From assembly GCA_045107045.1 (NCBI GenBank), contig JBGCFR010000002.1, positions 26,737-90,736 of the forward strand: DNA of 64,000 nt. Reading direction: 5' to 3'. Below the pieces are notes generated by a model, which saw nothing but the letters and a program-made list of their open reading frames with translations, was not told where the DNA came from and did not search any database. Within the stretch, counting starts at the first letter, position 1; every line of letters starts with the position of its first letter. Below, in pieces: positions 1 through 8,926 of this stretch. This DNA comes from Putridiphycobacter sp045107045. GTDB lineage: Bacteria > Bacteroidota > Bacteroidia > Flavobacteriales_D > Crocinitomicaceae. The position numbers and the translations under genes are program-made.

Positions 1-813
1 ATTAGTGGAGAAAAGGGAATGGGATGGTTTCCCGGTTATGCTATTAGTGTTACAACTGGTGAAAGACTTAATATCGTTTTTGGAGAAAACTCTTGGCTTA
101 AAGGAGAAAACGGTGCCGATATGCTTTGGAACCCCTCTGAAAATATTTCGAATCCTACTGGCCAACCATTGCTTGGTGGTATGCATTATGTTTACATTTT
201 TGGAACAGAAAATGACATGCCAGCTTATGATGAAGGCAAATACATATATACTGAACTTGAACAACAAACCAAATCTGGACATCAAAATGTATTTAAAAAC
301 TGCATTTGGATTTACGAACCATTGCTACGTCAAAATCATGACTTATATGAAACAGATGTGATCATTAAAGCAAGGACTTCAAAACCATATACTATCAGGA
401 ATAATAATGATAGCAACAACGGTTATCCTCAATATAGGTTCAATATTACCGAAACAGAAATGGCTCGAAATGGAATGTCTAGTGAGCTTGAATCTCTTTT
501 AGATATTATTAATATTGTCCCTAATCCGTATTACGCATATAATGCTTATGAATCTTCTAGATTAGATAAGGTTGCAAAAATCACCAACCTTCCTCAACAA
601 TGTACAATACGAATATTCAATATGTCTGGTCAGCTAATCAAGCAATTCGAAAAAGACGCAGATCAAACTTTTATCGATTGGAATTTAGCGAATACAAAGG
701 GTGTCCCAATTGCCAGTGGAATATATATTATACACATAGAAGTGCCTGGTATTGGAGAAAAAATTCTGAAGTGGTTTTGTACTATGCGAAAAGACGATTT
801 CGACAATTTATAA
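1..813 (+). CDS. C-terminal part of a large T9SS-exported surface protein (5' partial)
   Basis: The reading frame is open from the first base of the window, so the gene starts upstream and only the last 270 codons are seen. The final 90 residues look like a T9SS sorting/FlgD-like beta domain: an NPYYAYNAYE stretch, a CTIRIFNMSGQLIKQF strand typical of these domains, then ASGIYIIHIEVPGIGEKILKW and a basic/acidic tail. That domain would direct export through the outer membrane and surface attachment. The upstream part is not a family I recognise. Function unknown; sorting by T9SS is inferred from the C-terminus. Confidence 0.7.
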   Translation: MSGEKGMGWFPGYAISVTTGERLNIVFGENSWLKGENGADMLWNPSENISNPTGQPLLGGMHYVYIFGTENDMPAYDEGKYIYTELEQQTKSGHQNVFKNCIWIYEPLLRQNHDLYETDVIIKARTSKPYTIRNNNDSNNGYPQYRFNITETEMARNGMSSELESLLDIINIVPNPYYAYNAYESSRLDKVAKITNLPQQCTIRIFNMSGQLIKQFEKDADQTFIDWNLANTKGVPIASGIYIIHIEVPGIGEKILKWFCTMRKDDFDNL

Positions 814-880
814 GTCTCTGGTAAAATAAAGTTTGCTAAACATGTTATGATTTGTCTTAACTATGTATTTTAGCATTTTT

Positions 881-1600
881 ATGAGCGCTGCTGTTAAATC
901 GAACCCAGACTTTACTATCCTTCTGCCTTGTTATAATCCAATTAATGGTTGGGCCGAAAATGTGGTAAAGACAACACGTGAAATTGAATCAGAACTTGGC
1001 GTTTCAGCTCAATTAATTATTGTCATTGATGGGTCAATTAAAAACACAAATCAAGAGACTTTAAGCTTGATTAGGACTTCAATTCCTAATTCTACAATTA
1101 TTGAATATTCTGATAATAAAGGTAAGGGATATGCCCTTAGACAAGGTGTAAAAGCAACTATTAACTTTCCTATAGTTTACACGGATATAGACTTTCCTTA
1201 TACAAACAAAAGTTTCATTAATATTTACAAGGAATTGACCAAAAGTTATGATGTTGTTCTAGGTAAACGGGACACGTCTTATTATGACAAAACACCTTGG
1301 ATTAGAAAAGTTATTTCTAAAAGCTTAAGGGCTGTTTTAAAATATTTTTTGCGGTTGCCAACTGATGATTCTCAATGTGGCATTAAAGGTTTTAATGAAA
1401 AAGGAGCCAACGTTTTTTTGGAAACTAGAATTAATCGATTTCTGTTCGATTTAGAGTTTGTTAAACTGACAAGCAAAAGACGTTTAAAATATAAAACAGT
1501 GATGGTAGAATTAAAACCAAATATCGTTTTTAGCAAGGTTAACTTTAAAATATTAGCAAAAGAATCACTTAACTTTATTAAAGTACTATTTAGAAAATGA
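881..1600 (+). CDS. Family 2 glycosyltransferase
   Basis: A GT-A type glycosyltransferase similar to the polyprenyl-phosphate sugar synthases (DPM/dolichyl-phosphate glucose synthase group). Visible motifs are the N-terminal FTILLPCYNP strand, an IDGS nucleotide-binding segment, the GKGYALRQGV segment, a DID metal-binding DxD in YTDIDFPYT, and the QCGIKGF acceptor-side motif. About 240 residues with no C-terminal membrane helices. The ATG at 881 is chosen because the frame from the upstream ATG at 863 adds only six hydrophobic residues outside the fold. Its 3' end overlaps the convergent membrane-protein gene by 15 bases. It probably supplies a lipid-linked sugar to the GT-C-like neighbours; this is inference. 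Confidence 0.85.
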   Translation: MSAAVKSNPDFTILLPCYNPINGWAENVVKTTREIESELGVSAQLIIVIDGSIKNTNQETLSLIRTSIPNSTIIEYSDNKGKGYALRQGVKATINFPIVYTDIDFPYTNKSFINIYKELTKSYDVVLGKRDTSYYDKTPWIRKVISKSLRAVLKYFLRLPTDDSQCGIKGFNEKGANVFLETRINRFLFDLEFVKLTSKRRLKYKTVMVELKPNIVFSKVNFKILAKESLNFIKVLFRK

Positions 1601-3856
1601 ATTGGCTTTTAGTCTGAAGTTATTATACACCAAATAAGCCTCTCCCTTTATCTTTTGTTCTTTAAATAGTGGTGTGTCGTTTTGTTTTCTAATTAACAAC
1701 TCATCTAGAATAAACCATTTCTTATTTTTATTACCAGATAAAAGAATTTTAGTAGACACCACAGAATCACTGACAGAAAAAGGGATCTCAACCATTAGCC
1801 AATCACCAACAATATGGTTTGATTCCCTCATACTATTTTGTTCAACCCATTGGCCATGGCTATCTTTAAACGTTTGCTCAATAACAGCCAATTGATCGGC
1901 TCTATCAATTCTAAAATTGTACCAAAAACTACAGATATAATCTCCTGTTTTCAGCTTTATATTTTCCTTAATAATATGGAAACCATTTTTTTGAGCAGCA
2001 AACGCCCCCTTTCCAGCAAATGTGTTCTTTTCACTTATCGAATCGAATGAATCATATACATACTCCACTTGTGCAGTGTCAGCATACCAACCATCATCTA
2101 ACTTAATGTCCGCTTTACCAAATTTGGCTTTAACCTCTTTAAAATAATAAGAGTCATTCCATTTTTCAAATGAAAAATCATAAACGGTAAACTCATCATT
2201 CTTATAAATAGACTCTGAGCTATAAACCATCCTCATCTCATCCTTATTTAATACTCCTTTGTTTTTTACCAACATCACTTTGACATCACTAGGCAATAAA
2301 TGGTGAAATGTTTTTTCTACAAATTCCGGTGAAAATAAATTATGGAACGCTATAGCTTCAGTCACTGAGGTTCGTGATGAAACTGTGTTCAACAGTGGCA
2401 AATTTGTGTGATAGCTCAATAAAAAAGAGTTGTAACTTGACTTCTCGGAACCCAATAAAAAGATATTCTCGCTTGATAGATGGGAAAATGGTAGAAATAA
2501 AATGGCATCATAATCTTGTGTTTTCGTCCAATTCACCAAACTGTCCAGTTCAGCACTTAAATGTTGTTTTTGAAAAGGATTTTCTTGTCTGGATATAGCT
2601 TTAGACACACCAATATGTAAAGGATAAAACTCTAAAACTGAAAAAGCACACCCCAAATAGAAAAAGACCTTAAAATATAGATGTTTGGTGCTTTGAAGCA
2701 TTATTCTGTATAAAACGACAATTGAAATTATACTTGCTATATAAAAATACACCCATACAAATCTACCTAATACCCTAAACTGCTGCAAGGAACCCAATAC
2801 GTCAACAATCCACCTTAAAAAACTATATTTCAAAGGAAAACAAAATGAGAAAAGTAATACCAAATGCCCAACTAAATACATTTTTCCAGCAGGCGTTTTG
2901 ATAAGGGATTTAAGATTAATTTCTTTTCTGTTTTTAAAATAATAGCCAATTAAAAATAACATAATTGAAATGACAAAAAGGCCAAGATAGCTCCAAGACT
3001 CCCACATAGACATACGCCAATTCAAGAGGTGTTTAATTTTGTTCATTGGGCCATGATGAGGGACTAATAATGAATTCCATTTAGCATACATTGCAAAAAA
3101 GCCGGTTGGACTTCCCATTCTATCTACATGGGTATCAGTTAAAAGAATAATACCTCTGAACAAGCCAATAGCACTTAAAATGGAGAGTACCATTTTAAAG
3201 GTTATTTTTTTCCAATTTTGACGATCAAAAAACCAAAATACCATGGCGTAGAACAAGCCAAAAACAGCCAAAATGAGTCCCAAATATGGATGTGTGAAAA
3301 AGAATATAAATAGAGTTATAAATATCAGCAGAGGCCAAATAAAACTTTTCGAATAACTTGTTTTCAATATCAAATACCACATTAATGGAATCGCAAAACT
3401 ATATGATAACGATAAATGTCCTGTTAGTCGAAAAACTTGTGGTGCTAAAAAACAAATGCTTATGGCAGCAAAAAAAGACCAAACTCCTGATACTTTATAG
3501 TGCTTAAATATTTTATAAATCAATATTGCCGCCAAAGGAAAAGATAATAACATTAGCCCATTCAGAATACCAACTCCTTGATTTACGAGACCTAATTTTA
3601 AAATAATATAGGACAAAAGTGGATGCGCATCAGTATATACAATATGCTCATAAAAAGGATAATTCATCCCCTTAAACTCCCAAAAGTTCACTCCATTCTT
3701 GGCTTGAAACATATAGGTGTAATAGTTTTTAATACCATCGCCATCTGGTGCAAAAACATAACCATTTAGATTTAATAAAACTTTATGGTAAAATAAAAAT
3801 AATATGGCTGAAGTAGCAATGAAAACCGAGTAAGCACTATTTAATAGTTTATTCAT
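1586..3856 (-). CDS. Large multipass membrane protein, GT-C-like (putative glycosyltransferase)
   Basis: A 756-residue protein with about 11-12 hydrophobic segments in the first ~480 residues, followed by a ~280-residue extracytoplasmic part rich in predicted beta strands. The first loop after helix 1 carries an acidic APDGDGIKNYY motif. An acidic residue in that loop is a hallmark of GT-C enzymes, which take sugars from polyprenyl-phosphate donors. The start is four bases from the stop of the upstream GT39-like gene, so the two are cotranscribed. The product class is inferred from architecture; the acceptor cannot be read from the sequence. Confidence 0.6.
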   Translation of the reverse strand: MNKLLNSAYSVFIATSAILFLFYHKVLLNLNGYVFAPDGDGIKNYYTYMFQAKNGVNFWEFKGMNYPFYEHIVYTDAHPLLSYIILKLGLVNQGVGILNGLMLLSFPLAAILIYKIFKHYKVSGVWSFFAAISICFLAPQVFRLTGHLSLSYSFAIPLMWYLILKTSYSKSFIWPLLIFITLFIFFFTHPYLGLILAVFGLFYAMVFWFFDRQNWKKITFKMVLSILSAIGLFRGIILLTDTHVDRMGSPTGFFAMYAKWNSLLVPHHGPMNKIKHLLNWRMSMWESWSYLGLFVISIMLFLIGYYFKNRKEINLKSLIKTPAGKMYLVGHLVLLFSFCFPLKYSFLRWIVDVLGSLQQFRVLGRFVWVYFYIASIISIVVLYRIMLQSTKHLYFKVFFYLGCAFSVLEFYPLHIGVSKAISRQENPFQKQHLSAELDSLVNWTKTQDYDAILFLPFSHLSSENIFLLGSEKSSYNSFLLSYHTNLPLLNTVSSRTSVTEAIAFHNLFSPEFVEKTFHHLLPSDVKVMLVKNKGVLNKDEMRMVYSSESIYKNDEFTVYDFSFEKWNDSYYFKEVKAKFGKADIKLDDGWYADTAQVEYVYDSFDSISEKNTFAGKGAFAAQKNGFHIIKENIKLKTGDYICSFWYNFRIDRADQLAVIEQTFKDSHGQWVEQNSMRESNHIVGDWLMVEIPFSVSDSVVSTKILLSGNKNKKWFILDELLIRKQNDTPLFKEQKIKGEAYLVYNNFRLKANSFSK

Positions 3857-5373
3857 TACTTGAAAAGTTTATAAATAAAAATTTGATTCGTGTCGGCCAC
3901 ATACTGCAAGGTAACATTTTCAAATGCAAGAGAGTCTTTTTTTTGTGGAAGTGCTTTATTGATAATTGCATATTTTGCTCCCATATTCATTAATTTTTCA
4001 GCCGTAAACGCTTTATAATAGGTCTGAAAACCAGACCAACCCTTCCTATTCATCAACATTAAAGCATAAGTTGGTGATTTATCAGAAAAAGCGAATATGA
4101 AGTCATCAACTCCTACTCCGTGCCTGTTCAAAAAGGAATCTAACCCCAGGTATGGTGTAAAATTTTCTACAGCATTAATCCTTGGAACTCTTAATCTTCT
4201 ATTCCGCTCATGCCAGGAGTTAGTAGACCCTAAATAAACCCCGAGTAATAGCAGTGTTCCTAAACTATAGCTCACCCATTTATTAAATTTTAGTCTTACT
4301 GTATTCGCAAAGTATAATAAAGTTAATGGCACTAAAAATAATAGTGGAAATATATAGTAGTCGTGTTGACGGAGCATTCCAAATAACAGGGTAAAGAAAG
4401 TTACTGACCCCAATAAGCTAAAAATAAAAAAAATCCGATTCGTCCAATTTTTTCGTTCTGATAATAGTATTGTGATTATTGCAATAACTATTATTACCCA
4501 ATAATAGCCCTCATGAAAATAGGTGCTCAACCATTTGGTTTCAATTTTGCTCCAAATACTTTCACGATTCTCTAGTGTCTCATTCCAAATTGGTTTCAAT
4601 TTAGCTAAAAAATAATGACTTTTTACAGACTGATTATACCAACCCACATACAAAAACCAGAGTGCCACCATTCCAAATGGAATCAACCAAATGACTATTT
4701 GTTTTAGCTTCTGCTTTTGTAACAGAATATATATAAAATAGGTAATTAAAAAAGCAATATATGGCACCAAGAAAAAAGGTTTCATCATGCCTGATAATGA
4801 AAAAAACAAAAGCGCAAAAACTAAGCTCTCGTTGCGTTTTCTTCTGAAATATGAACTCAAAAAATAGAACCCTATAAAACCGAAATGCAGCGCTATTGGG
4901 TCCGGCAAAAACTCAATACAATAAATTACATAAGTCGGAGACAAGAACAGCGCTAAGGGAACAATCAAACTTAATAAATAGTTTTTTGTGTAATCTAGAG
5001 CTATTTTAAACAGGGCAAATTGTCCAAAAAACATAACCACTAGCCAGTTTATTTTTAAGATAATATCATGATTACCAAAAATGGTTTTTTGTATAGCAAC
5101 CAAGTAATAAAATAGAGGAAACTCAGCGACTGCCTTCCCTCCAGAGTTCATTTGATTGTAATAAATACCATGATCAAAAAAATTAAGTCCATTAAAATAG
5201 TAGTTCATTATCTGCGCATACGTATCCGTTTTACGCCAGTAATGATAACCAGGAATCATATCGTTTAGACCTCTGTTTAAGTGTAAGTTTACTATACATA
5301 ACCAAAATACTACAGCAAAAAGTAGCCACTCAATCCATCTATTCTTATTAATATATTGACTTATTTTATCCAT
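3856..5373 (-). CDS. ArnT/PMT-like GT-C membrane glycosyltransferase
   Basis: About 505 residues with one N-terminal helix, then a first periplasmic loop with YHYWRKTDTYAQ, which resembles the catalytic-Asp loop of PMT/ArnT-type GT-C enzymes, then ten or more further helices and a ~120-residue soluble C-terminal region. The Met at 5373 (MDKISQYINK) is preferred to 5388: it gives a clean n-region and an 8-base overlap with the end of the LD-carboxypeptidase gene, a common translational coupling arrangement. It forms an operon with the genes on both sides. Likely role is transfer of a sugar from an undecaprenyl-phosphate donor to a surface glycan or protein; the substrate is unknown. Confidence 0.7.
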   Translation of the reverse strand: MDKISQYINKNRWIEWLLFAVVFWLCIVNLHLNRGLNDMIPGYHYWRKTDTYAQIMNYYFNGLNFFDHGIYYNQMNSGGKAVAEFPLFYYLVAIQKTIFGNHDIILKINWLVVMFFGQFALFKIALDYTKNYLLSLIVPLALFLSPTYVIYCIEFLPDPIALHFGFIGFYFLSSYFRRKRNESLVFALLFFSLSGMMKPFFLVPYIAFLITYFIYILLQKQKLKQIVIWLIPFGMVALWFLYVGWYNQSVKSHYFLAKLKPIWNETLENRESIWSKIETKWLSTYFHEGYYWVIIVIAIITILLSERKNWTNRIFFIFSLLGSVTFFTLLFGMLRQHDYYIFPLLFLVPLTLLYFANTVRLKFNKWVSYSLGTLLLLGVYLGSTNSWHERNRRLRVPRINAVENFTPYLGLDSFLNRHGVGVDDFIFAFSDKSPTYALMLMNRKGWSGFQTYYKAFTAEKLMNMGAKYAIINKALPQKKDSLAFENVTLQYVADTNQIFIYKLFK

Positions 5374-6388
5374 TAAAAACGGTGGCACTCTCTAATAATT
5401 CAAATTGAAATGTATCAGCATTAATAAAAGCTTTTGCGCCTACTGGTAAATTAAACTTATTTTTTACATGCCCAAAGCTAGCACCCATATAAGCTGGAGT
5501 TCTTGTATCTTTAAAATACTGATGAATAACCTCAACTAGACTAAAAGACTCTTCAGGAAACTCTGGATTACATTTTCTAAAAGCACCCAAAACTATCCCT
5601 GATACTTTTTCAAACACTTGATTCGATTTCATTTGCCATAACATTCTATCAATACGATAGGGTTCTTCTCCAATTTCTTCCAAACATAATATTTTTCCGG
5701 TCCAATCAGGTTCATAAGCTGTGCCTATTAAACTGCAGAGTACTGTTAAATTTCCAGCAATAATTTCGCCCTCTGCTTTACCGGGTGTTAAGGTTTTTAA
5801 ATTAACTTCTTCAACTGTCGCATTAATGAATTCGGTGCGTTTTCCTTCAACAATTGTACTATAAACATGTTGTGTTGAAAAATCATTCCAACTTGAATAA
5901 CCAACGGGTCCATGAAAAGTAATTAAACCCGTTTTTTCAGTTATCGCGATTAATAAAGATGTAATATCACTAAAGCCCATTATAATTTTTGGATTTCGTC
6001 TAATCATATCATAATCCAAAAGAGACAGAATTCTACCACAACCCCAGCCTCCACGCATGGTGAAAATAGCTTGGATATTTTTATCTTCAAAATACTGATT
6101 TAACTCAGCAGCTCTCATTTCGTCGGGTCCAGCTAAATAGCCATTTTTTGCGGATAGGGTTTTGCCTAAAACAACTTTGAATCCAAATTTTTTAAGCATT
6201 TCAGTCATTTTACTAATATGCTTTGGACTAAATACAGCACCCGCAGGTGCAGTAAGGGCGATAGTATCGCCCATTTTGAGAGCTCTTGGTACTATTTTTT
6301 TTAAATCTGTAGGTAAAGACATAGGTGACAAGCCTGCTAAACCTGCTGTTAAAATACCTGAATTTACTATAAACTGCCGTCTTTTCAT
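5366..6388 (-). CDS. Exported LD-carboxypeptidase, peptidase family S66
   Basis: A 340-residue S66 peptidase, the family that removes terminal D-Ala from murein tetrapeptides during peptidoglycan recycling. Three catalytic neighbourhoods are visible: Ser in MGFSDIT (~140), Glu in LCLEEIGEEPYRIDRML (~230), and His in ASFGHVKNKF (~305). The RGGWGCGRILSLLDYD block is also typical. Unlike the cytoplasmic enzyme, the N-terminus begins MKRRQFIVNSG followed by a hydrophobic stretch, which fits a twin-arginine export signal. Periplasmic location is therefore inferred. A second, signal-less S66 paralogue lies at 56152-57021. Confidence 0.85.
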   Translation of the reverse strand: MKRRQFIVNSGILTAGLAGLSPMSLPTDLKKIVPRALKMGDTIALTAPAGAVFSPKHISKMTEMLKKFGFKVVLGKTLSAKNGYLAGPDEMRAAELNQYFEDKNIQAIFTMRGGWGCGRILSLLDYDMIRRNPKIIMGFSDITSLLIAITEKTGLITFHGPVGYSSWNDFSTQHVYSTIVEGKRTEFINATVEEVNLKTLTPGKAEGEIIAGNLTVLCSLIGTAYEPDWTGKILCLEEIGEEPYRIDRMLWQMKSNQVFEKVSGIVLGAFRKCNPEFPEESFSLVEVIHQYFKDTRTPAYMGASFGHVKNKFNLPVGAKAFINADTFQFELLESATVFNG

Positions 6389-6506
6389 AAAACTTAATAA
6401 CGGCTAAATTTACAATTAATTTGAAAAAGGGGCGCCTTTGGTTTATTCTGTTCAAAAACAGTTAACGACCAATTAAAATATTAAATTGAACTATTTTTAA
6501 TCAATC

Positions 6507-6541
6507 GGTTTCAAGTTTAAAAATTATTTAAACCGGAAACC
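6507..6541. promoter_or_regulatory. Long nested dyad upstream of the leader ORF/MFS gene (candidate operator)
   Basis: A near-palindrome of 35 bases: GGTTTC (6507-6512) pairs with GAAACC (6536-6541), and GTTTAAA (6515-6521) pairs with TTTAAAC (6527-6533), around a 5-base centre. It sits between two divergent genes, about 50 bases before the leader ORF. No T-run follows, so a regulator-binding site is more likely than a terminator. The regulator is unknown. Confidence 0.5.
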
Positions 6542-6589
6542 AACCTTTTCTATACTTAACTCGTCTCTTCTTAAACCAAACAAAAAATT

Positions 6590-6664
6590 ATGAAGTTAAT
6601 TAAAGTCTATAGAACAAAACCTTGCGTAGCTGTCTGCTGCTGTCGCGACCAATTTCTATGGTAA
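6590..6664 (+). CDS. Cys-rich 24-residue leader peptide of an attenuator
   Basis: A short ATG-TAA frame encoding 24 residues that begins MKLIKVYRTKP, contains CVAVCCCR (codons TGC at 6623, TGC at 6635, TGC at 6638 and TGT at 6641) and ends DQFLW. Four Cys in seven residues, three of them consecutive, is extremely unlikely in random AT-rich sequence. It is followed 33 bases later by a strong intrinsic terminator and then by the MFS gene. This is the layout of translation-coupled attenuators such as amino-acid leader peptides. The sensed signal, perhaps cysteine or charged tRNA-Cys, is inference. Confidence 0.6.
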   Translation: MKLIKVYRTKPCVAVCCCRDQFLW

Positions 6665-6696
6665 CTTTGATTCACTTCAAGACCACTATAATTACT

Positions 6697-6727
6697 AGTC
6701 CGACAAAAATTTGTCGGACTTTTTTTT
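6697..6727 (+). terminator. Intrinsic terminator/attenuator between leader ORF and MFS gene
   Basis: Perfect 11-base complementary arms, AGTCCGACAAA (6697-6707) and TTTGTCGGACT (6710-6720), followed directly by a run of T to 6727. It lies 25 bases before the MFS start codon, so it would stop transcription into that gene unless it is prevented from folding. Confidence 0.85.
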
Positions 6728-6751
6728 GTCCAAAATTTTAATATTACCTAA

Positions 6752-7945
6752 ATGAAAACTCTTTTTAATTCTTACATCAATGCCTTTAAAGGTTTATCAA
6801 CCTCAGTTTGGTGGTTGTCGCTAATTACACTCATCAATCGCGCCGGTACCATGGTGGTGCCCTTTATGTCTCTATATCTCACTGAAGACCTCAGCTTTAG
6901 TTTTACTGAAGTTGGTTGGATTATGTCTGCTTTTGGCGCTGGATCAGTTATTGGTTCGTGGCTTGGTGGACAATTAACTGATAAAATTGGCTACTATAAA
7001 GTAATGGTATTTAGCTTGTTATTATCAGGACTGCTATTTATTGGACTACAATTTTTACATACTTTTACAAGTCTTTGCTTTGGTGTCTTTTTACTGATGA
7101 TTGTTGCAGATACTTTTCGGCCCGCTATGTTTGTGGCTTTATCCGCGTATAGTAAACCTGAAAATCGCACCCGTTCACTAACGCTTATTCGTTTAGCAAT
7201 TAACTTAGGTTTTTCTGCCGGACCTGCAGTTGGAGGATTCATCATTTTAACAATGGGTTATGGCGGCCTATTTTGGTTAGATGGCATTACTTGTTTTATA
7301 GCTGGTATTCTTTTAATAAAAGTATTAAGCCCTAAAAAAGCAAATGCCAGTCCTTCTGAAATGGCTAATAATCCTCAATCTGCTTATAAAGATGGGGTTT
7401 TTTGGATATTTGTAATCAGTATGTTTCTATTTGGATTCATCTTTTTGCAATACTTTTCATCCGTTCCTCTTTTTTACAAAGATGGTTTTAACCTAACTGA
7501 ATTTGAAATTGGTTTACTTCTTGGTGCTAATGGTTTTCTTATTTTTATATTAGAAATGCCATTGATTAAGTGGTTAGAAAGTAAAGAATATCGAAAGGAG
7601 TTTCTCATATTTCTTGGTGCTTTTTTAACTATGCTAAGCTTCTTAGTGATGAATTTGAGCGGTTGGATAGGTGTTATTTTTATTGGAATGGTTTTAATGA
7701 CTATTGGAGAGATGGTGGCCTTCCCTTTTTCTAATGCTTTTGCAATGGAACGAGCCAAAAAAGGAAATCAGGGTCAGTACATGGCTTTTTATAGTATTGG
7801 CTTCTCTTTTTCGCACATTTTTGGTCACAATGGGGGTTTGCAATTAATCGATAAATACGGATATTTTACTACATGGAATGTGATGATTATCATTGGATTG
7901 GTAAATATGCTTTTGCTTTACTTTTTGATGAGAAAAAGGTCTTGA
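6752..7945 (+). CDS. Major facilitator superfamily transporter (drug/metabolite efflux type)
   Basis: A 397-residue protein with 12 hydrophobic segments. It has the MFS motif A (GGQLTDKIGYYKV, ~residues 71-83) between helices 2 and 3, a central loop around residue 195, and a short basic C-terminus (FLMRKRS). Length and layout fit the DHA1-like exporters. The start at 6752 follows the terminator by 25 bases with no other ATG choice. Expression is probably gated by the Cys-rich leader ORF and terminator upstream, which suggests a substrate connected to cysteine, thiols or thiol-reactive compounds. That link is inferred only from the leader. Confidence 0.85.
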   Translation: MKTLFNSYINAFKGLSTSVWWLSLITLINRAGTMVVPFMSLYLTEDLSFSFTEVGWIMSAFGAGSVIGSWLGGQLTDKIGYYKVMVFSLLLSGLLFIGLQFLHTFTSLCFGVFLLMIVADTFRPAMFVALSAYSKPENRTRSLTLIRLAINLGFSAGPAVGGFIILTMGYGGLFWLDGITCFIAGILLIKVLSPKKANASPSEMANNPQSAYKDGVFWIFVISMFLFGFIFLQYFSSVPLFYKDGFNLTEFEIGLLLGANGFLIFILEMPLIKWLESKEYRKEFLIFLGAFLTMLSFLVMNLSGWIGVIFIGMVLMTIGEMVAFPFSNAFAMERAKKGNQGQYMAFYSIGFSFSHIFGHNGGLQLIDKYGYFTTWNVMIIIGLVNMLLLYFLMRKRS

Positions 7946-8018
7946 CATTGATTACCATATAATATAGTTAAGCTCCATAAAATAGAATACTGTAATCTTT
8001 TAATTCTCATATGGCGAG

Positions 8019-8179
8019 TTACAAAATTAGAAAATAGATTTTTGCAACCGATTTAAATTTTAATATGGCTTCGTTTAGAAATTTAAGGGCAGCCTGTTTA
8101 TTAACAATTGATAAAGGTAATGTTGAGACATTCCCATAAGTGGCAGGGAGATTAATATTGCGCAAATTACTTTTTTCAT
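8019..8179 (-). pseudogene. Remnant of a small exported protein gene (frameshifted)
   Basis: Within a 303-base stretch lacking an intact gene, the minus strand from 8179 encodes a convincing signal peptide (MKKVICAILISLPLMGMSQ) but stops after 34 codons. Near 8118 a second frame continues with LPLSIVNKQAALKFLNEAI and ends at 8019. The join of the two frames reads like one damaged gene. It could instead be a genuine very short exported peptide. The parent family is not recognised, and the rest of 7946-8248 holds nothing I can identify. Confidence 0.35.
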
Positions 8180-8248
8180 AATCGATAAGCATTGAATAAA
8201 GCTAGGCATTTTCTTGGTTTTCTAATAAAATTATAAAAAACAAATGTT

Positions 8249-8833
8249 CTATTCAACAATCAATTTTTGGCCAATCTCATCTAGCATTACAAAGTAGACT
8301 CCTTTTGTTAAGTATGAAATGTCAATTACTTCCATTTTTCCAATATTATTTTTTTCAAAAACAACTCTTCCAGCACTGTCAAATATTTTAATATTTGATG
8401 TATTTTGAATTGTTAATGTGCTAGAGGCGGGGTTGGGATAAAAGAATTGCATCAGACTAGAAATTTCATTATTGAACCCTAAAGTGGAGGGCTCAACAAT
8501 TATTATGCTTTTCATTCCCATTCCTGCATGGGGTACACAAATATTGTAATATGTTCCAACGCTATTTATTGTAAACTTATTCGAAGTTGATGGTGCACCA
8601 ACCCCCACATAAAAACCGCCATTATAATTAGCGTTATTATTCACCCAGTCTATAGAATCAACCTCTGTTATGCTGTGATACCCATTATTAATCAGCTCAA
8701 CGGTATCACCCGCTTCAATATACAAAGTGTCAGGTGTATAACCAAAATCATTAGCGGTTAAAGAATAAATGTTTTGGGCACTACTTAAAATTGAAATAAG
8801 TAGAAACGAATATAACAGAATAAATTTTTTCAT
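8249..8833 (-). CDS. Secreted plastocyanin-like cupredoxin with T9SS type A sorting domain
   Basis: A 194-residue protein: signal peptide (residues 1-19, cut after SSAQ), a cupredoxin fold (20-115) and a T9SS C-terminal sorting domain (~128-194, starting FFYPNPASSTL and ending QKLIVE). The type I copper ligands are visible as His53 in GYHSIT and the cluster Cys99, His102 and Met105/107 in NICVPHAGMGM. It should bind one copper and act as a small electron carrier or copper-holding protein, exported across the outer membrane. The electron partner is not evident from the neighbours. Confidence 0.85.
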   Translation of the reverse strand: MKKFILLYSFLLISILSSAQNIYSLTANDFGYTPDTLYIEAGDTVELINNGYHSITEVDSIDWVNNNANYNGGFYVGVGAPSTSNKFTINSVGTYYNICVPHAGMGMKSIIIVEPSTLGFNNEISSLMQFFYPNPASSTLTIQNTSNIKIFDSAGRVVFEKNNIGKMEVIDISYLTKGVYFVMLDEIGQKLIVE

Positions 8834-8926
8834 GGCTTAATCTCTAGGCATTAATAAAATCAAAAATAGACAATTTTAATCGAATAAAACCTAACTCTAA
8901 TTTCAGATGTAATACTCTACATACAT

